Shown: positions 9,150 to 17,955, counted from the first letter of the stretch. The stretch is DNA of 64,000 nt from Paenibacillus donghaensis (GCF_002192415.1 NZ_CP021780.1:1612001-1676000), one strand, 5' to 3'. Program-made: numbers and translations. The notes: a model not told the origin generated them from the letters alone.

Positions 9150-9884
9150 ATGAAAAAATTGCTTTGGGCGGAACGTCAAAAGATTCGCCGTTCAAATATT
9201 GTTTGGATTGCAGTTTTTGCAACAGTTATGGTAGCGGTTATTGTCTTTTTAGGAGGGCGGGATGTATATGATAGCTCTCGGAATATAGACAATGCAGGCT
9301 GGTATATGACTATGGCTCAACCATGGGCAACTTTTTTTGTTCTTCCTGCGGTCATTGCCCTTTTGGGTAGTTATATAATTTGTCGTGAAGAGCAAGAGGA
9401 CACTATAAAATCTCTGCGGCTTATTCCTGTAAATGAAGCGAACTTAACCGCTGCAAAAATGATTGTTACTTTCGTGTTCAGCATACTCCTTTACTTGCTG
9501 CTCTTTGCTATCACATTTTTGGTTGAGGCCATCTTACATTTTTCCGATTTGTCAGTAGAAATGGTTTTAGGTTTTCTGAAAGCATATTTTCTGGACGGCT
9601 TAGGTATATTCCTTGCTATCTCACCCATTATTGCTTTTGTATCGCGTATAAAAAAGGGGTATTGGCTTGCGTTATTATTTGCTGAAATTTATTCTTTTGC
9701 CGGACTATTTATGAGTATGTCAAATTTCCTAAAAGCGTTTTATCCCATTACGGCTGTATTTACTCTTGCTGGCTACTATGACGCATCAACAAGTCAAGTA
9801 ATACTTAGCTGCATTAGCTTACTACTTTGCGGCTGCCTTTCTGCCTTTATATTGAAAGGTCTAAAGCATAGTGAGAAAGGTTAG
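9150..9884 (+). CDS. Second ABC-2 type permease of the exporter
   Basis: 244 residues with about six membrane helices, beginning KKLLWAERQKIRRSNIVW. The gene starts 10 bases after the first permease, so they are one operon. Two different permeases with one ATPase is the arrangement of lantibiotic immunity and peptide-resistance exporters. No lantibiotic biosynthesis gene is in the window, which favours resistance to a foreign peptide over self-immunity. Confidence 0.87.
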   Translation: MKKLLWAERQKIRRSNIVWIAVFATVMVAVIVFLGGRDVYDSSRNIDNAGWYMTMAQPWATFFVLPAVIALLGSYIICREEQEDTIKSLRLIPVNEANLTAAKMIVTFVFSILLYLLLFAITFLVEAILHFSDLSVEMVLGFLKAYFLDGLGIFLAISPIIAFVSRIKKGYWLALLFAEIYSFAGLFMSMSNFLKAFYPITAVFTLAGYYDASTSQVILSCISLLLCGCLSAFILKGLKHSEKG

Positions 9885-9900
9885 AGTAGGTCATCTCAAA

Positions 9901-10053
9901 ATGAAGAAAATGAAGAAAATGATTATACTGATTATATTTCTACTGCTCTTTGGTATGTTACACTGCTATACCGAATGGAAATTCAACAATGACCCTCCTA
10001 AAGGGGTAATAGAACAGATAGAGGAGTGGGTTGGCAAGCTGGGCCGGGATTAG
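9901..10053 (+). CDS. Possible small membrane peptide at the end of the exporter operon
   Basis: A 50-codon frame starting at ATG 9901, 16 bases after the second permease stop, encodes a Lys/Met-rich start, one hydrophobic helix (IILIIFLLLFGMLHCY) and a charged tail ending KLGRD. The ribosome binding site is weak (GTAGG). It could be a small regulatory or accessory peptide of the exporter, or a chance frame in AT-rich DNA. I do not recognise it. Confidence 0.35.
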   Translation: MKKMKKMIILIIFLLLFGMLHCYTEWKFNNDPPKGVIEQIEEWVGKLGRD

Positions 10054-10146
10054 TGGCTTATGCCTAATCATGGCGGTTGTAACATTGCAACTTACTGTTT
10101 CACCGTTTCAATGCCATAATTTCGGCTCTACACGAAACATATTCCC

Positions 10147-10887
10147 TCATTCCCATTTGAAAAAACGAAGACACAGCCCAAAGCACAGCAGTGCAAGTAC
10201 AATCATGACGATTACGGGAACGATGACACTATCTATGGGTATGCCAAGCGAAGCAGCCTTCAACATCTTAATACCCTGTGTAAGCGGCAATAGATCGGCA
10301 GCGTTTTTAAGCGGCGCGGGCATAATCTCATAAGGCAAGGTCGCCCCGGAAAAAATCAGCATGGGAAAATAGAGCAGGCTGGCTACAGCGCTTGCTGTTT
10401 TCATGTTGGGCGCAAGTCCGCCCACCAGCAGTCCGATGCTGAACATGGACAGCATGACCAACAAGTATGCGCCTGCAAATGAAAGCCATGAACCCTGAAA
10501 TTGATAACCAAAGAAAATCGTTGCGGTCCAATAAACCAGGATAAGCGAAACGATGGAATAGATCGCATAAATGACAACCTGTACGGCCAAGATGAGAGCG
10601 GGACTGGTCGGCGTTACCTTGAAGCGTTTCAGTATCCTTCTGTTTCGGTAATCGGATACTACCAGAGGAAGGCCCGATACGCCCCCGGCGCAGATCGCAA
10701 TGGTAGCCAGTGCTCCAAAGGATTGCTCAAGGAAGGTATAAGCTGCGCCATCGAAAGCCGGCTTATCCCGGAAAATCGTCCCTATTAGGATCACAGCGAC
10801 GACAGGCATGCAGATTGCAAAGATGAACATGTCCAGTCCTCTTAGCGACAGTTTGCATTCTGTTTTGAGCAATGCTCTAAAAGCTTT
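10147..10887 (-). pseudogene. ABC-2 permease, 5' end lost
   Basis: The minus-strand frame from about 10887 reads YKAFRALLKTECKLSLRGLDMFIFAICMP and onward, about 245 residues with six membrane helices, ending at 10147. It matches ABC-2 permeases of the drug-exporter type, including the block VVSDYRNRRILKRFKVTP. The start codon is missing. The reading frame runs upstream only as a shadow of the ATPase gene, because a deletion has joined the permease body directly to the middle of that ATPase gene. Internal Met codons (from 10830) would give a truncated product. Confidence 0.7.
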
Positions 10888-11218
10888 ATATCGCAGCGGT
10901 CTTGTAAAGGGATGCTGTAACCTCACAAAGTTCTCCCACTCTGATTTTGTCTTGGTAATTGGCTTCTTGAAATTGAACGCCGACCTTCTCAAACAGTTTC
11001 TTTCGTTCGATTTGCGGGTTCATTCCCAATATGGTCACCGTGCCGCTGTCCTGTTGCTTGGTGCCTAACAGACATTCAATGGCGGTGCTTTTGCCTGCGC
11101 CGTTTGCGCCCAGCAGGCCGAACACTTCCCCACGACAAATCGCCAGATTGAGTCGATCAACCGCTTTGACTTTGGCGTAAGACTTGCTCATGTTTTCTAC
11201 CTTAATCGTAGTTTCCAT
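10886..11218 (-). pseudogene. ABC transporter ATP-binding protein, C-terminal half deleted
   Basis: It starts at ATG 11218 (GGAGGGATTCAATAAC upstream) and encodes METTIKVENMSKSYAKVKAVDR, Walker A GANGAGKST and the Q-loop VGVQFQEANYQD. It then breaks at LCEVTASLYK and stops at 10886. The signature, Walker B and H-loop are absent, so it cannot hydrolyse ATP. The break point is also the beginning of the permease homology, which shows one internal deletion removing about half of the ATPase and the permease start. Confidence 0.8.
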
Positions 11219-11260
11219 GTTATTGAATCCCTCCTGTATTTGCTTTGGCATCAACAAAAT

Positions 11261-11284
11261 AACACCAGCGCAGGGGCTGGTGTT
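11261..11284. promoter_or_regulatory. Hairpin in the leader of the broken ABC operon
   Basis: AACACCAGC and GCTGGTGTT, a perfect 9-base stem with a 6-base loop, lie 43-66 bases upstream of the ATPase start. On the minus strand they are followed by ATTTTGTT. This could be an attenuator-like terminator or a regulator-binding palindrome. Confidence 0.4.
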
Positions 11285-11287
11285 AAA

Positions 11288-11472
11288 GTGGAGGGATTTT
11301 ATTATAACCAATGGAAACAACGGGAACAAGAAAAAGCTTATATCCCACTTGCAAAGCAACTGTCCTTTCTGAATATGATCGAAATGTATTCGAAAGTGTG
11401 ATTGAAAAGGTTATAACGGGAGAAGAACAAGAATTCAAGCCGATCGGGGAACGAAACGCCCAAAAAAGCTGA
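11288..11472 (+). pseudogene. Possible C-terminal remnant of a serine recombinase
   Basis: Two overlapping frames encode QWKQREQEKAYIPLAKQLSF (from GTG 11288, stopping at 11401) and SEYDRNVFESVIEKVITGEE, ending at TGA 11470. The second resembles the segment near the end of large serine recombinases, where a Glu-Phe-Asp motif leads to VEKVTV. The frame change and short length indicate decay. Identification is tentative. Confidence 0.3.
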
Positions 11473-11577
11473 CAGTAGCTGATAGGAGTGATACATGTCC
11501 CCATATCCCAGACAACACATGTGGAGTGCTTAATATTGATGGTTCTGAATGAATAGATGAGATGTGACAGTATTGTT

Positions 11578-11626
11578 CAAACTACAAGCGGTGAACCGTG
11601 TCACAAGTGACGGCTAAATTTTTTGG
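11578..11626. repeat. Dispersed structured repeat, copy 1
   Basis: The core GGTGAACCGTGTCACAAGTG, followed by ACGGCTAAATTTTTT, matches copies at 13770, 19148 and 25693. The core folds as GTGA-ACCGTG-TCAC. The outer stem is degenerate in this copy. Confidence 0.6.
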
Positions 11627-11776
11627 TATTAGGTTCAGCCTCTTTCAACTTCTAGATTTGGAAAGAGTCTTTGAGGGGGCAGAATTTTTCAAGCACAGAT
11701 AATCGGCAGTCATCGACATATCGTTGTTGTCACAAAACGACCCCGTATCTCGTTTTATATGCAAACGGAATAAGGA

Positions 11777-12970
11777 GTGGTTGCAATAAAAGGATTGACA
11801 TGCATCGTTATTGGCGGAGGATATGCAGGTATTAATGCAGTTAAAGCGATTCGGAAAACATTTAAGGGTCAAGCAAGTAAACGAACACTCCGACTTATTT
11901 TAATCGATAAGAACCCTTATCACTTTCGCAAAGTATTGCTTTTTAAGCCCGCGGTCGGAGATGAAGATATTACTATCCCTCTGACTAGGTTATTTCCCGA
12001 GGGGGTTGAATTCGTTCAGGCTACTGTAACGAAAATCGAATCAGGGGAAAGAAGGCTACTTTGTCAGGATGCTGAAGGAAATAAGAATTCGATAAAATAT
12101 GACTTCCTCGTTTTGGCGGTGGGCAGCGTCGTGCGGCAACCCGACCCTGATCAAGGAGGTATGGCATTAGCGAGTTTAGACGCTGCGTGGAAGATCCGAG
12201 AGGCGTGGCGCGCGAATATAAAGGAAGCCGTAAAGGAAAAAAGCGCGAAAGAACGTCAGAGATTAATGACCATTGCCGTTGTTGGAGCGGGCATAAGCGG
12301 CATCGAGACATCTGCCGAACTAGCTTATTTTATTCGTGAAGATGCGGTATTATTGGGACTTGACCCGAGTGCTGTAAGGATAAAATTATTTAACGCGAAT
12401 AAGAGGCTTTTCCCAGCAGGCCCGGCAAAGGTAGGGCTTAAACTGGAACGTTCACTTGACGCTTGCGGAGTAACTACCTTACATGGGAGTAGGGTATTAC
12501 AGGAGAAAGAGGGAGCGTTAACTTTATCTAACGGCGAGACGATGTCCGTTGGCCTATGTGTCTGGACGCTGGGGCTGTTACCCAACCCAATGCTGCAAAG
12601 CATCGGGCTGCCGATCACTCCGGAAGGATACGTGATCGTAGATGCAAGTTATCGGGTTCAAGGGGCCCAGGGTGTATACAGTATCGGCGACTGCGCGCGA
12701 ATTGTAGACCCTGCTAGCGGACGGGTGGATGGGAAGACGTGTAAGGAAGCGACCGCCCAAGCAGCAAGGCTTGGAAAGATTTTGTCGGCGGATATTGCAG
12801 GGCATCCAACACCCCCACATAAGGAATTTATTTACTTTTTTTGTTTTGCCTTAGGTCCGGAGCAGGGAATGGTATGGACACATCAATGGGGGTTAGATAT
12901 TATTTTTACAGGAAAGCTGGGTTGGCGAATAAGGAAATTCACATGGGATTCGGCAAGTCTGTTAAAATAA
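11777..12970 (+). CDS. NAD(P)/FAD-dependent oxidoreductase (NDH-2/AIF-like)
   Basis: 397 residues. The N-terminal FAD-binding fold begins TCIVIGGGYAGINAVKAI, the NAD-binding fold is at AVVGAGISGIETSAELA, and the second FAD motif is GVYSIGDCARI near the end. Members transfer electrons from NAD(P)H to quinone or another acceptor. The start is unclear: GTG at 11777 overlaps its own AAGGAG, and the next start in frame (TTG 11795) would cut close to the FAD motif. The gene is followed 16 bases later by a sigma factor of the SnoaL-domain type, and oxidoreductases are common partners of such sigma factors. Confidence 0.85.
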   Translation: MVAIKGLTCIVIGGGYAGINAVKAIRKTFKGQASKRTLRLILIDKNPYHFRKVLLFKPAVGDEDITIPLTRLFPEGVEFVQATVTKIESGERRLLCQDAEGNKNSIKYDFLVLAVGSVVRQPDPDQGGMALASLDAAWKIREAWRANIKEAVKEKSAKERQRLMTIAVVGAGISGIETSAELAYFIREDAVLLGLDPSAVRIKLFNANKRLFPAGPAKVGLKLERSLDACGVTTLHGSRVLQEKEGALTLSNGETMSVGLCVWTLGLLPNPMLQSIGLPITPEGYVIVDASYRVQGAQGVYSIGDCARIVDPASGRVDGKTCKEATAQAARLGKILSADIAGHPTPPHKEFIYFFCFALGPEQGMVWTHQWGLDIIFTGKLGWRIRKFTWDSASLLK

Positions 12971-12986
12971 TGTAAACAGAGGGTTA

Positions 12987-13751
12987 GTGGAAAAGGATGG
13001 AATTTTAAAGCTGGAACGATTGGTTGAACCTAAAGCATATTTGTGCAAAATGGTAACTAATCGCTGTCGGGATTTATTCAATTCGGCGCGTAAGCGGCGG
13101 GAACAGTATTTTGGACAATGGCTTCCTGAGCCCCTTCTTACTCCGAATGATGAATCGTTTGAATCGGTTGTTCAAGGCGAGCTGCTGTCTTATGCTATGC
13201 TCGTTTTGCTTGAAAGGCTGTCCCTTACGGAACGGGCAGTGTTCGTGCTTCGTGAGGCGCTCGGCTTTGAATATGCTGATATTGCTGAGCTCGTTGGCAA
13301 AAGCGAAGCGAATTGCCGCAAGCTGATCAGCCGTGCGAGAGGAAAGATGGGGATTACCCCCGATGAACCAGTCAATCCCGAAGCAGCAAGCGAAGAGTGG
13401 GTCCGGCGACTCCTAGCGGCTCTCGAACAGGGTAACGTGGATATGGTTGTATCCATGCTCGCCAAAGATGTCGTGTTGGTCTCAGATGGAGGGGGTAAAG
13501 CCTTCGCCGCCGTCCATCCTATTGAATCGCGCGATCTCGTCGCCCGGTTCCTTCTCGGCTTAATTCGTAAGACTCCTCATTACGAAGGAGGCGTGCATGT
13601 AGAAATGAGGGATATAAATGGCCAAACAGGACTTGTTGTCCGTTCAGGAGAGGGCATCGTAACTGTTGCGCTCATGCATGTCGAGAGAAATTCGATTCGC
13701 AACTTATACTTTGTTAGGAACCCAGATAAGCTGAGGCATTTATTGAAATGA
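12987..13751 (+). CDS. ECF sigma factor with SnoaL-like C-terminal domain, N-terminally truncated
   Basis: 254 residues from GTG 12987. It begins inside region 2 (VEPKAYLCKMVTNRCRDLF) and continues with region 4 (LTERAVFVLREALGFEYADIAELVGKSEANCRKLISRAR). A roughly 120-residue SnoaL-like domain of the ECF41/SigJ group follows. The first 50-60 residues of region 2, which contact core RNA polymerase (normally ending ...AEDIVQDVF), are missing, so the product may be inactive as a sigma factor or have another role. The missing piece could have been lost in a deletion at the junction with the oxidoreductase gene. Confidence 0.8.
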   Translation: MEKDGILKLERLVEPKAYLCKMVTNRCRDLFNSARKRREQYFGQWLPEPLLTPNDESFESVVQGELLSYAMLVLLERLSLTERAVFVLREALGFEYADIAELVGKSEANCRKLISRARGKMGITPDEPVNPEAASEEWVRRLLAALEQGNVDMVVSMLAKDVVLVSDGGGKAFAAVHPIESRDLVARFLLGLIRKTPHYEGGVHVEMRDINGQTGLVVRSGEGIVTVALMHVERNSIRNLYFVRNPDKLRHLLK

Positions 13752-13769
13752 AAGGAGGATTTGAAAAAA

Positions 13770-13826
13770 ATCGCCGTTAGAACCGTTATGGAGAACCTTA
13801 TCATAAGTAGGGACAGGTTTTTTGAT
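13770..13826. repeat. Dispersed structured repeat, copy 2
   Basis: Reads TCGCCGTTAGAACCG, then GGAGAACCTTATCATAAGTA, then GGGACAGGTTTTTTG. It shares the ACCNTATCATAAGTAG core and T-run with the other copies but has the poorest outer stem. Confidence 0.5.
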
Positions 13827-14041
13827 CGAAACGTGTAGGAGCCTGCTATAGCATATTGAGCGACATGGGTTTGGGGTAGTCTCATCCCAAATGAAACATT
13901 CGTTGAAATATTAACTCTAAAAAACGGAGGAATCAAAGGCGGGTTTCAGGCTTTAAAAGCGAGTTTTATTATATAAAAAGTCTCCCTAGAGTTTAAAAGG
14001 GGTTTTTAGGTATAATATACGGCAGAAGGAGTGATATATCA

Positions 14042-14068
14042 ATGCATAACAAGGTGGTTATCCTTTAG
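14042..14068 (+). CDS. Possible leader peptide MHNKVVIL before the phosphotransferase
   Basis: AGAAGGAG (14024-14031) lies 10 bases before an ATG that opens an eight-codon frame ending in TAG, and TATAAT (14011-14016) sits just upstream. Between this frame and the phosphotransferase are ACAGAAG and CTTCTGT, which can pair. The layout resembles ribosome-stalling leaders of antibiotic-resistance genes. It is a reading of layout only. Confidence 0.35.
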   Translation: MHNKVVIL

Positions 14069-14141
14069 CCTCACAGAAGTAATATCCATTTTTTGTGTTT
14101 CTTCTGTAGTAATTTCAGTGTGGGAAGTAGTTGCAAGAATT

Positions 14142-15233
14142 TTGATTGGAGGAGATATTATAAATTATAACGAGGTTGTTAAAATCAGTGATGCAAATTT
14201 ACTTCCATTTGTATCAGAGTTGTACGGATTAGAAGGCTATGAAATTAAGCCGGTTAAGGAACATAAGAGAGGGCGTAATGTCGTTTATACCTGTGTGAAG
14301 GAAGGCACCGATGCAAAAATACTCAGAATCGCCTTCTTAAATGACAGAAGCCGGGAAGATATTCTAGGTGAACTTGAGTATGTCAGGTATTTATTCGAGC
14401 ATGGCGGTAGTGTCTCGAATGTAGTCAGTTCCCGAAAGGGGAATCTGCTGGAAGAGATAACTCATAATAATCACACCTTTTTTGTCTGCCTGTTTGAAAA
14501 GGCTAGAGGGAAAATGATTGTGGATAATCATTATCGGTATCGGGAAGGCGTTCCTCTTTCTGAATACTATTATAACTGCGGTAAAGTTCTGGGGAAGCTG
14601 CACCAATTGTCGAAAGGGTATGCTCCAGTCCATCCCCGGTACAGTTTTTTTGATAAATACAATGCCGAATATATCGATAAACTGATACCCAGCTCTTTAT
14701 CTTTGCTTAAAGAGAAGTTGTTAGGGCTCCTTAAAACCTTGGAAGGGTTGGACAGGAACCATGATTCGTTCGGTATGATTCATTTTGATTACAACGATGG
14801 GAATTATTTTATAGATTTTGATACCGGGCAAATAACCGTTTATGATTTCGATAATTCTTGTTTCGGTTGGTATATGTTTGACTTGGCCAGTATCTGGGGA
14901 AACGGAATGGGCTGGATACAATCTGAACCAGACGCCGGTAAACGTAAAAAGTTTATGGAGGATTATTTTGAAAGAGTCCTCGCGGGATACAGATCCGAAA
15001 CCAGGCTTGATCATTCGATGTTGAATATATTGCCCTTGCTTATTCAAGCAAACCTCATGGAGGGTATTATAGATGCATTCGAGGTAATGAGAAACAACAG
15101 CGAAGGGCCGGAGTGTGATCAGGAGCTGTCGTATTATATAAAATGCCTGGAAGACGATATCCCGTATTTCGGTTTTTTCCATGACATTTACTCTTGTGAA
15201 GAACCCTTTGAGTATGAGGAACGAAATATATAG
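14142..15233 (+). CDS. Aminoglycoside/choline-kinase-type phosphotransferase
   Basis: About 360 residues with the APH fold. The catalytic motif is HFDYNDGNYF (residues at 14781-14810) and the metal-binding Asp is in VYDFDNSCFGWYMFDLA. Expected homology starts near NYNEVVKISD, just after GGAGGAG (14148-14154), but the only codons there are ATT and ATA. A non-standard or mutated start (ATA at 14160) is therefore likely; TTG 14142 is the nearest conventional start. Substrate unknown: antibiotics, sugars and small metabolites are all phosphorylated by this family. A possible leader peptide lies upstream. Confidence 0.8.
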   Translation: MIGGDIINYNEVVKISDANLLPFVSELYGLEGYEIKPVKEHKRGRNVVYTCVKEGTDAKILRIAFLNDRSREDILGELEYVRYLFEHGGSVSNVVSSRKGNLLEEITHNNHTFFVCLFEKARGKMIVDNHYRYREGVPLSEYYYNCGKVLGKLHQLSKGYAPVHPRYSFFDKYNAEYIDKLIPSSLSLLKEKLLGLLKTLEGLDRNHDSFGMIHFDYNDGNYFIDFDTGQITVYDFDNSCFGWYMFDLASIWGNGMGWIQSEPDAGKRKKFMEDYFERVLAGYRSETRLDHSMLNILPLLIQANLMEGIIDAFEVMRNNSEGPECDQELSYYIKCLEDDIPYFGFFHDIYSCEEPFEYEERNI

Positions 15234-15260
15234 CCCAGACCTGAAACCCATTATGATGTA

Positions 15261-15296
15261 CACCTACAAAGAATTTGGATTGATTCTTTGTAGGTG
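15261..15296. terminator. Bidirectional terminator between phosphotransferase and oxidase genes
   Basis: Perfect 14-base arms CACCTACAAAGAAT and ATTCTTTGTAGGTG with an 8-base loop lie between two convergent genes. TATTTATTTG follows on the plus strand. Confidence 0.75.
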
Positions 15297-15361
15297 TATT
15301 TATTTGAACTGTTATGTTGTCTACTTCACATTAATCCAATAAGGCGAACCACATAGACCAC

Positions 15362-15832
15362 TTAATTTGCCGTCTTATTGACAAAATCAATCTCATTTCT
15401 GATCCCTTTATGGGCGTCATTCCACAGGCCCTTTGTCAGGCGAATGCGCAGCAGGCATGTGTTAGGGTCTTCGTCGTTATTGGCTTCGTTATACCAATCG
15501 GCGAATATTGTGCGCAGCTTTGTCATCATCTCCGCGTTTTTCTCGTCACATACCCAGCCCAGGTTTTGACCGATACCATCGGCCGTAAAGTTCTCGACGA
15601 TGATACAAACGGCGACTTCGGGGTTTTGGGCGATCTGCTGCATCTTGCCTGAAGTCGCGTAAGTAACGGTGTAGAACGCGCCGTCCTCATAATAGGCGTC
15701 CACAATGCGGGAGGCGGGACGGCTTTTGCCATTGGCCCCCGGTTCCAGCGCGATGGTGGACAGAGAGATCAGGCCGTCCTTGTTACCCACTTGTTCTTCC
15801 AGCAGCTTCATGGCTTCGTCGTACTTGCTCAT
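15362..15832 (-). CDS. Pyridoxamine 5'-phosphate oxidase-family flavoprotein
   Basis: 156 residues from ATG 15832, preceded on its strand by TAGGAGGT; the longer frame from 15862 lacks such a site. The split-barrel FMN-binding pattern is visible (RPASRIVDAYYEDGAFYTVT, SGKMQQIAQNPEVAVCIIVE). Small members of this family often reduce or bind flavins and cofactors such as F420 or haem, not pyridoxamine phosphate. Substrate cannot be told. It stands alone, convergent with the phosphotransferase gene. Confidence 0.85.
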   Translation of the reverse strand: MSKYDEAMKLLEEQVGNKDGLISLSTIALEPGANGKSRPASRIVDAYYEDGAFYTVTYATSGKMQQIAQNPEVAVCIIVENFTADGIGQNLGWVCDEKNAEMMTKLRTIFADWYNEANNDEDPNTCLLRIRLTKGLWNDAHKGIRNEIDFVNKTAN

Positions 15833-16156
15833 TATATTACCTCCTAAAGTGTCATAAGGCATACATTATTAAGCTTATCATTGTGAAATCTTAGTGCATG
15901 TGAAGAATAATACGATAAAATATTAAATCGCTATTATAATTCTCTGCTCGACATAGGTGGCTTCCGTATTTACACGTGATATACGTGCTTCCCTGGTTTT
16001 GAATGGGGTGCTGACGCAGCTGCTATCGGCTAACCATAATTCCTACGGAGATGTTGGGGCGCTACCTCTCCGTTTCTTCATTGTTGTATGCAATTGGCAG
16101 GTTGATTGGATTAAAATGTATGGATTGAAAGGGCAGATGAAGTAATAGTCATCGTG
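15833..16156. other. Intergenic stretch with no supported gene
   Basis: This stretch holds the promoter region of the flavoprotein gene (AT-rich, 15840-15950). A 62-codon GTG frame (15957-16145) has no ribosome binding site and no recognisable protein. I see nothing else in it. Confidence 0.5.
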
Positions 16157-16190
16157 ACAACAAAAGGGCCATCCCGCAAAGGATGACCCT
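16157..16190 (-). terminator. Terminator of the AbrB-AarF operon
   Basis: On the minus strand AGGGTCATCC, loop TTTGC, then GGGATGGCCCT and TTTTGTTG, 50 bases after the AarF stop. Confidence 0.7.
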
Positions 16191-16239
16191 GATTATTTCG
16201 GCGTCGAACTGTAAACATATAGTTGTTGAGCTTGGGCAG

Positions 16240-17955
16240 TTATTTATGGGAATGAAACTTCGGCTTTTCCAATCTGCTATGTTCACGCATGGCTTTCATC
16301 TGCCTGGCATGTCTTACATCACGGAGGCGTTCTCTCGTTTTGAGTTGGCTTAGCATAATGAGCAGCCCCAACGTGCCGAGCACATAAGAAACGATATGAT
16401 TCACTTCATTCCACAGGTTTGCCGCAGTCAGAAGGGATACTGCTCCAATGATTGTTGCAATAATCCGCTGTGTATTTTTATTTTGCGTATCTATCAATTT
16501 TTTCTCAAAAGAGCCCGATAGCTTCACCCGTAAATCTCCGCTATCCATTTTATCTACTGCAGATATGAACTTTTTTGTCGTAGGAAGGATTCCTTTTAGA
16601 AGATTCTTGCCTTCATCTACGAAGGTGGAAAAGACACTTCCCCGCAGATCGTTAAGCACAACCTCTTGGATGTAAGGCTTAGCAGTCCCAATCAAATCGA
16701 GCTCAGGGTCCAGGCCTAGACAAAGTCCATACACCGTGGCCATCGCTTTTCCCAAAAATGTTGTATTTGCCGGTAACTGAAAGGGCTGAGAGTAGAGGAA
16801 ATCACGCAGTTCTTCAGCATTGTCACCTGACGTCACGAAATTAAGGTCAAACGTATCACCGTTTATTTGTTCAAATAATAACGTGAGGTTCCTTGAAAAT
16901 ACCTCTAAATCCACATTCCTTCTTAAAAATCTCAAACGGGTAAGGGCATCGATTGCGCCGTGAGCATCTTTTAAATACACGGCCATTAGAAGTGCGACCA
17001 TTTGCGTCTTCATATCATCGGCAATTCGTCCGACCATTCCGTAATCGATTAATGCTATGGTGCCGTCAGGCTGCACGAGAACATTTCCCGGGTGCGGGTC
17101 TGCGTGAAAGAAACCTTCTACCAGAATCTGTTCTACAAAAATCTCCAGCAATGACTTCGCTAATGTAGTCCGATCCACACCCCAAGCATCAAGCTGGGCA
17201 AAATCATTGATTTTTACACCTTCCAAAAACTCCATGGTTAACACTTTTGAAGTGGTATAGGACCAATGAATGCCTGGAACAACGATATCCTCCCGATGGA
17301 TAAACTGCAGCTGAAATTCTTCTGCATTTCGCCCCTCTTTTTGATAATCGAGCTCATCCATAACAGTGTCGTAGAACTCATCATACACCGCATCGAGATC
17401 CATGAATGCTGCGATCTTGGGCTGGAGTTTCAATAAACGAACAGCAATTTGAATGGATTTCGAATCAATTGCAATAATATCCTCGACCCCGGGACGCATC
17501 ACTTTCACTGCGACTTCTTCACCTGTTCGTAATGTCGCCCGATGTACCTGTCCTAAGGAAGCCGCTGCGATAGGAGTTGTACTGAACTCAGCAAAGATCT
17601 CGCTAATGGATACTCCGAGTTCACTCTCTACCTTTTGCTGTATCTCGGCAAAATCTACTGAATCTACGGAGTCCTGCAGCTTTGACAATTCATCAAGAAT
17701 TTCCTTCGGCAAAATATCCACTTGCGCACTAACATGCTGCCCAAGCTTGATAATTAACCCACCCATGTCCATGGCGGTCTTCGTGAAATACGTTGCCTGT
17801 TTGCGGTATAAGGCTTTTGTTTTTGCTTCTAAGCGCCGCCCCGAAATAAAATACTTTTGCTTGCCCAGCCACCAGAAATCCCAGACGAACTTAAAAATCA
17901 TCCGCATGGTTCTCCTGAACCGGACATCCTTCATTAATTTAAAGAATTCGCTCAT
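16240..17955 (-). CDS. AarF/UbiB (ABC1) atypical kinase family protein
   Basis: 571 residues. It carries the ABC1 hallmarks: AAASLGQVHRA, the ATP-binding Lys in VAVKVMRP, HADPHPGNVLV and the metal-binding LIDYGMVG. Two hydrophobic helices lie near the C-terminus (about 505-545), so the protein is probably membrane-anchored with the kinase-like domain in the cytoplasm. The family supports isoprenoid-lipid metabolism such as quinone synthesis, mainly through ATPase activity. The start codon overlaps the stop of the AbrB-like gene by 4 bases, so the two are co-translated. Confidence 0.93.
   Translation of the reverse strand: MSEFFKLMKDVRFRRTMRMIFKFVWDFWWLGKQKYFISGRRLEAKTKALYRKQATYFTKTAMDMGGLIIKLGQHVSAQVDILPKEILDELSKLQDSVDSVDFAEIQQKVESELGVSISEIFAEFSTTPIAAASLGQVHRATLRTGEEVAVKVMRPGVEDIIAIDSKSIQIAVRLLKLQPKIAAFMDLDAVYDEFYDTVMDELDYQKEGRNAEEFQLQFIHREDIVVPGIHWSYTTSKVLTMEFLEGVKINDFAQLDAWGVDRTTLAKSLLEIFVEQILVEGFFHADPHPGNVLVQPDGTIALIDYGMVGRIADDMKTQMVALLMAVYLKDAHGAIDALTRLRFLRRNVDLEVFSRNLTLLFEQINGDTFDLNFVTSGDNAEELRDFLYSQPFQLPANTTFLGKAMATVYGLCLGLDPELDLIGTAKPYIQEVVLNDLRGSVFSTFVDEGKNLLKGILPTTKKFISAVDKMDSGDLRVKLSGSFEKKLIDTQNKNTQRIIATIIGAVSLLTAANLWNEVNHIVSYVLGTLGLLIMLSQLKTRERLRDVRHARQMKAMREHSRLEKPKFHSHK

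Noticed and set aside
15957..16145. 62-codon GTG frame in the gap before the AarF terminator
   Set aside because: No Shine-Dalgarno sequence, no recognisable motif, and a composition like non-coding DNA.
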